A stretch of DNA of 5,572 nt from Thermodesulfobacteriota bacterium (GTDB lineage Bacteria; Desulfobacterota; DSM-4660; Desulfatiglandales; HGW-15), in contig JALOPA010000182.1 in assembly GCA_025454125.1 (NCBI GenBank), positions 1-5,572 on the forward strand, given 5' to 3'. Positions 5,504-5,572 of the stretch are shown here, piece by piece. The notes beneath the pieces were generated by a model, which was not told where the DNA came from, ran no database searches, and worked only from the letters and a program-made list of their open reading frames with translations. Each line of letters begins with the position of its first letter. Positions within the stretch are counted from its first letter, which is position 1. Made by a program: the position numbers and the translations under genes.

Positions 5504-5572
5504 ATGAAAGCAATGGTTCAAGGTGTGGGGTGTAAGGTTTATAGCGCCCCTTTGCCCATCGAGATTGTGCTT
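5504..5572 (+). CDS. Start of a gene running off the right edge, possibly alcohol dehydrogenase-like
   Basis: ATG at 5504 opens a frame without stop to the window end: [20 protein letters not shown] then IVL. A GGAG (5498-5501) is two bases before this ATG (too near) and eleven before the next in-frame ATG at 5513, so the start is unsure. 'MKAMV' followed by a 'PL.i' element resembles the N-terminus of zinc-type medium-chain alcohol dehydrogenases, but 23 residues cannot establish this. It diverges from the metallopeptidase remnant. Confidence 0.35.
   Translation, partial: MKAMVQGVGCKVYSAPLPIEIVL

Noticed and set aside
1..5572. tRNA, rRNA, CRISPR array, riboswitch or replication origin
   Set aside because: No regularly spaced repeats, no cloverleaf-like stretch and no recognisable conserved RNA sequence was seen by eye. 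A covariance-model scan was not possible.

Overview
The window is moderately GC-rich bacterial DNA. Its gene content, plus a dispersed repeat near the right end that resembles ones I remember from Desulfobacterota (former deltaproteobacteria) genomes, suggests that kind of organism. The assignment is an inference from memory, with no search behind it. The left part looks like ordinary gene-bearing DNA. The middle and right parts (about 2.0-5.5 kb) look like an accessory patch: truncated genes, a duplicated gene 5' end, palindromes, a repeat and a stand-alone ATPase gene.

Layout, left to right. (1) The end of a plus-strand gene that enters from outside the window (to 551); it distantly resembles the C-terminal domain of lanthipeptide/thiopeptide dehydratases (SpaB_C type). 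(2) A complete minus-strand MFS transporter gene (606-1901) of the oxalate/formate or monocarboxylate type, with a TTG start and a good ribosome binding site. (3) A 292-base gap (1902-2193) with two small palindromes and no convincing gene. (4) A 5' fragment of an HNH-type restriction endonuclease-like gene (2194-2355), cut off where the promoter of the next gene begins. (5) A complete AAA_14/DUF4143 ATPase gene (2390-3646) with a TTGACA promoter. A palindrome sits in the promoter spacer, and transcription is predicted to start at about the ATG (leaderless). (6) A second, diverged copy of the same HNH 5' end (3789-3887), now a 32-codon ORF whose stop codon lies in the left arm of a strong intrinsic terminator (3886-3915). 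(7) A TPR-repeat protein gene (GTG start at 3992, to 5113) with a conserved-looking C-terminal domain of unknown function. (8) On the minus strand, overlapping the TPR stop by four bases, the last ~65 codons of a YpfJ-type zinc metallopeptidase gene. Its upstream part has been replaced by a dispersed hairpin repeat. (9) The first 23 codons of a plus-strand gene that leaves the window.

How the parts relate: the transporter and the first gene are convergent and look unrelated to the rest. The ATPase lies between two direct copies of the same HNH gene start. This suggests repeated insertion or recombination at a restriction/defence-like locus, and the ATPase seems to carry its own autoregulated promoter. 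The TPR gene lies behind the terminator with no clear promoter of its own. It may depend on read-through of a translation-sensitive terminator, or on a promoter I cannot recognise. No complete, clearly new multi-gene system is visible. The most unusual structures are the duplicated HNH 5' ends flanking the ATPase, the short ORF/terminator unit, and the operator-in-promoter arrangement.
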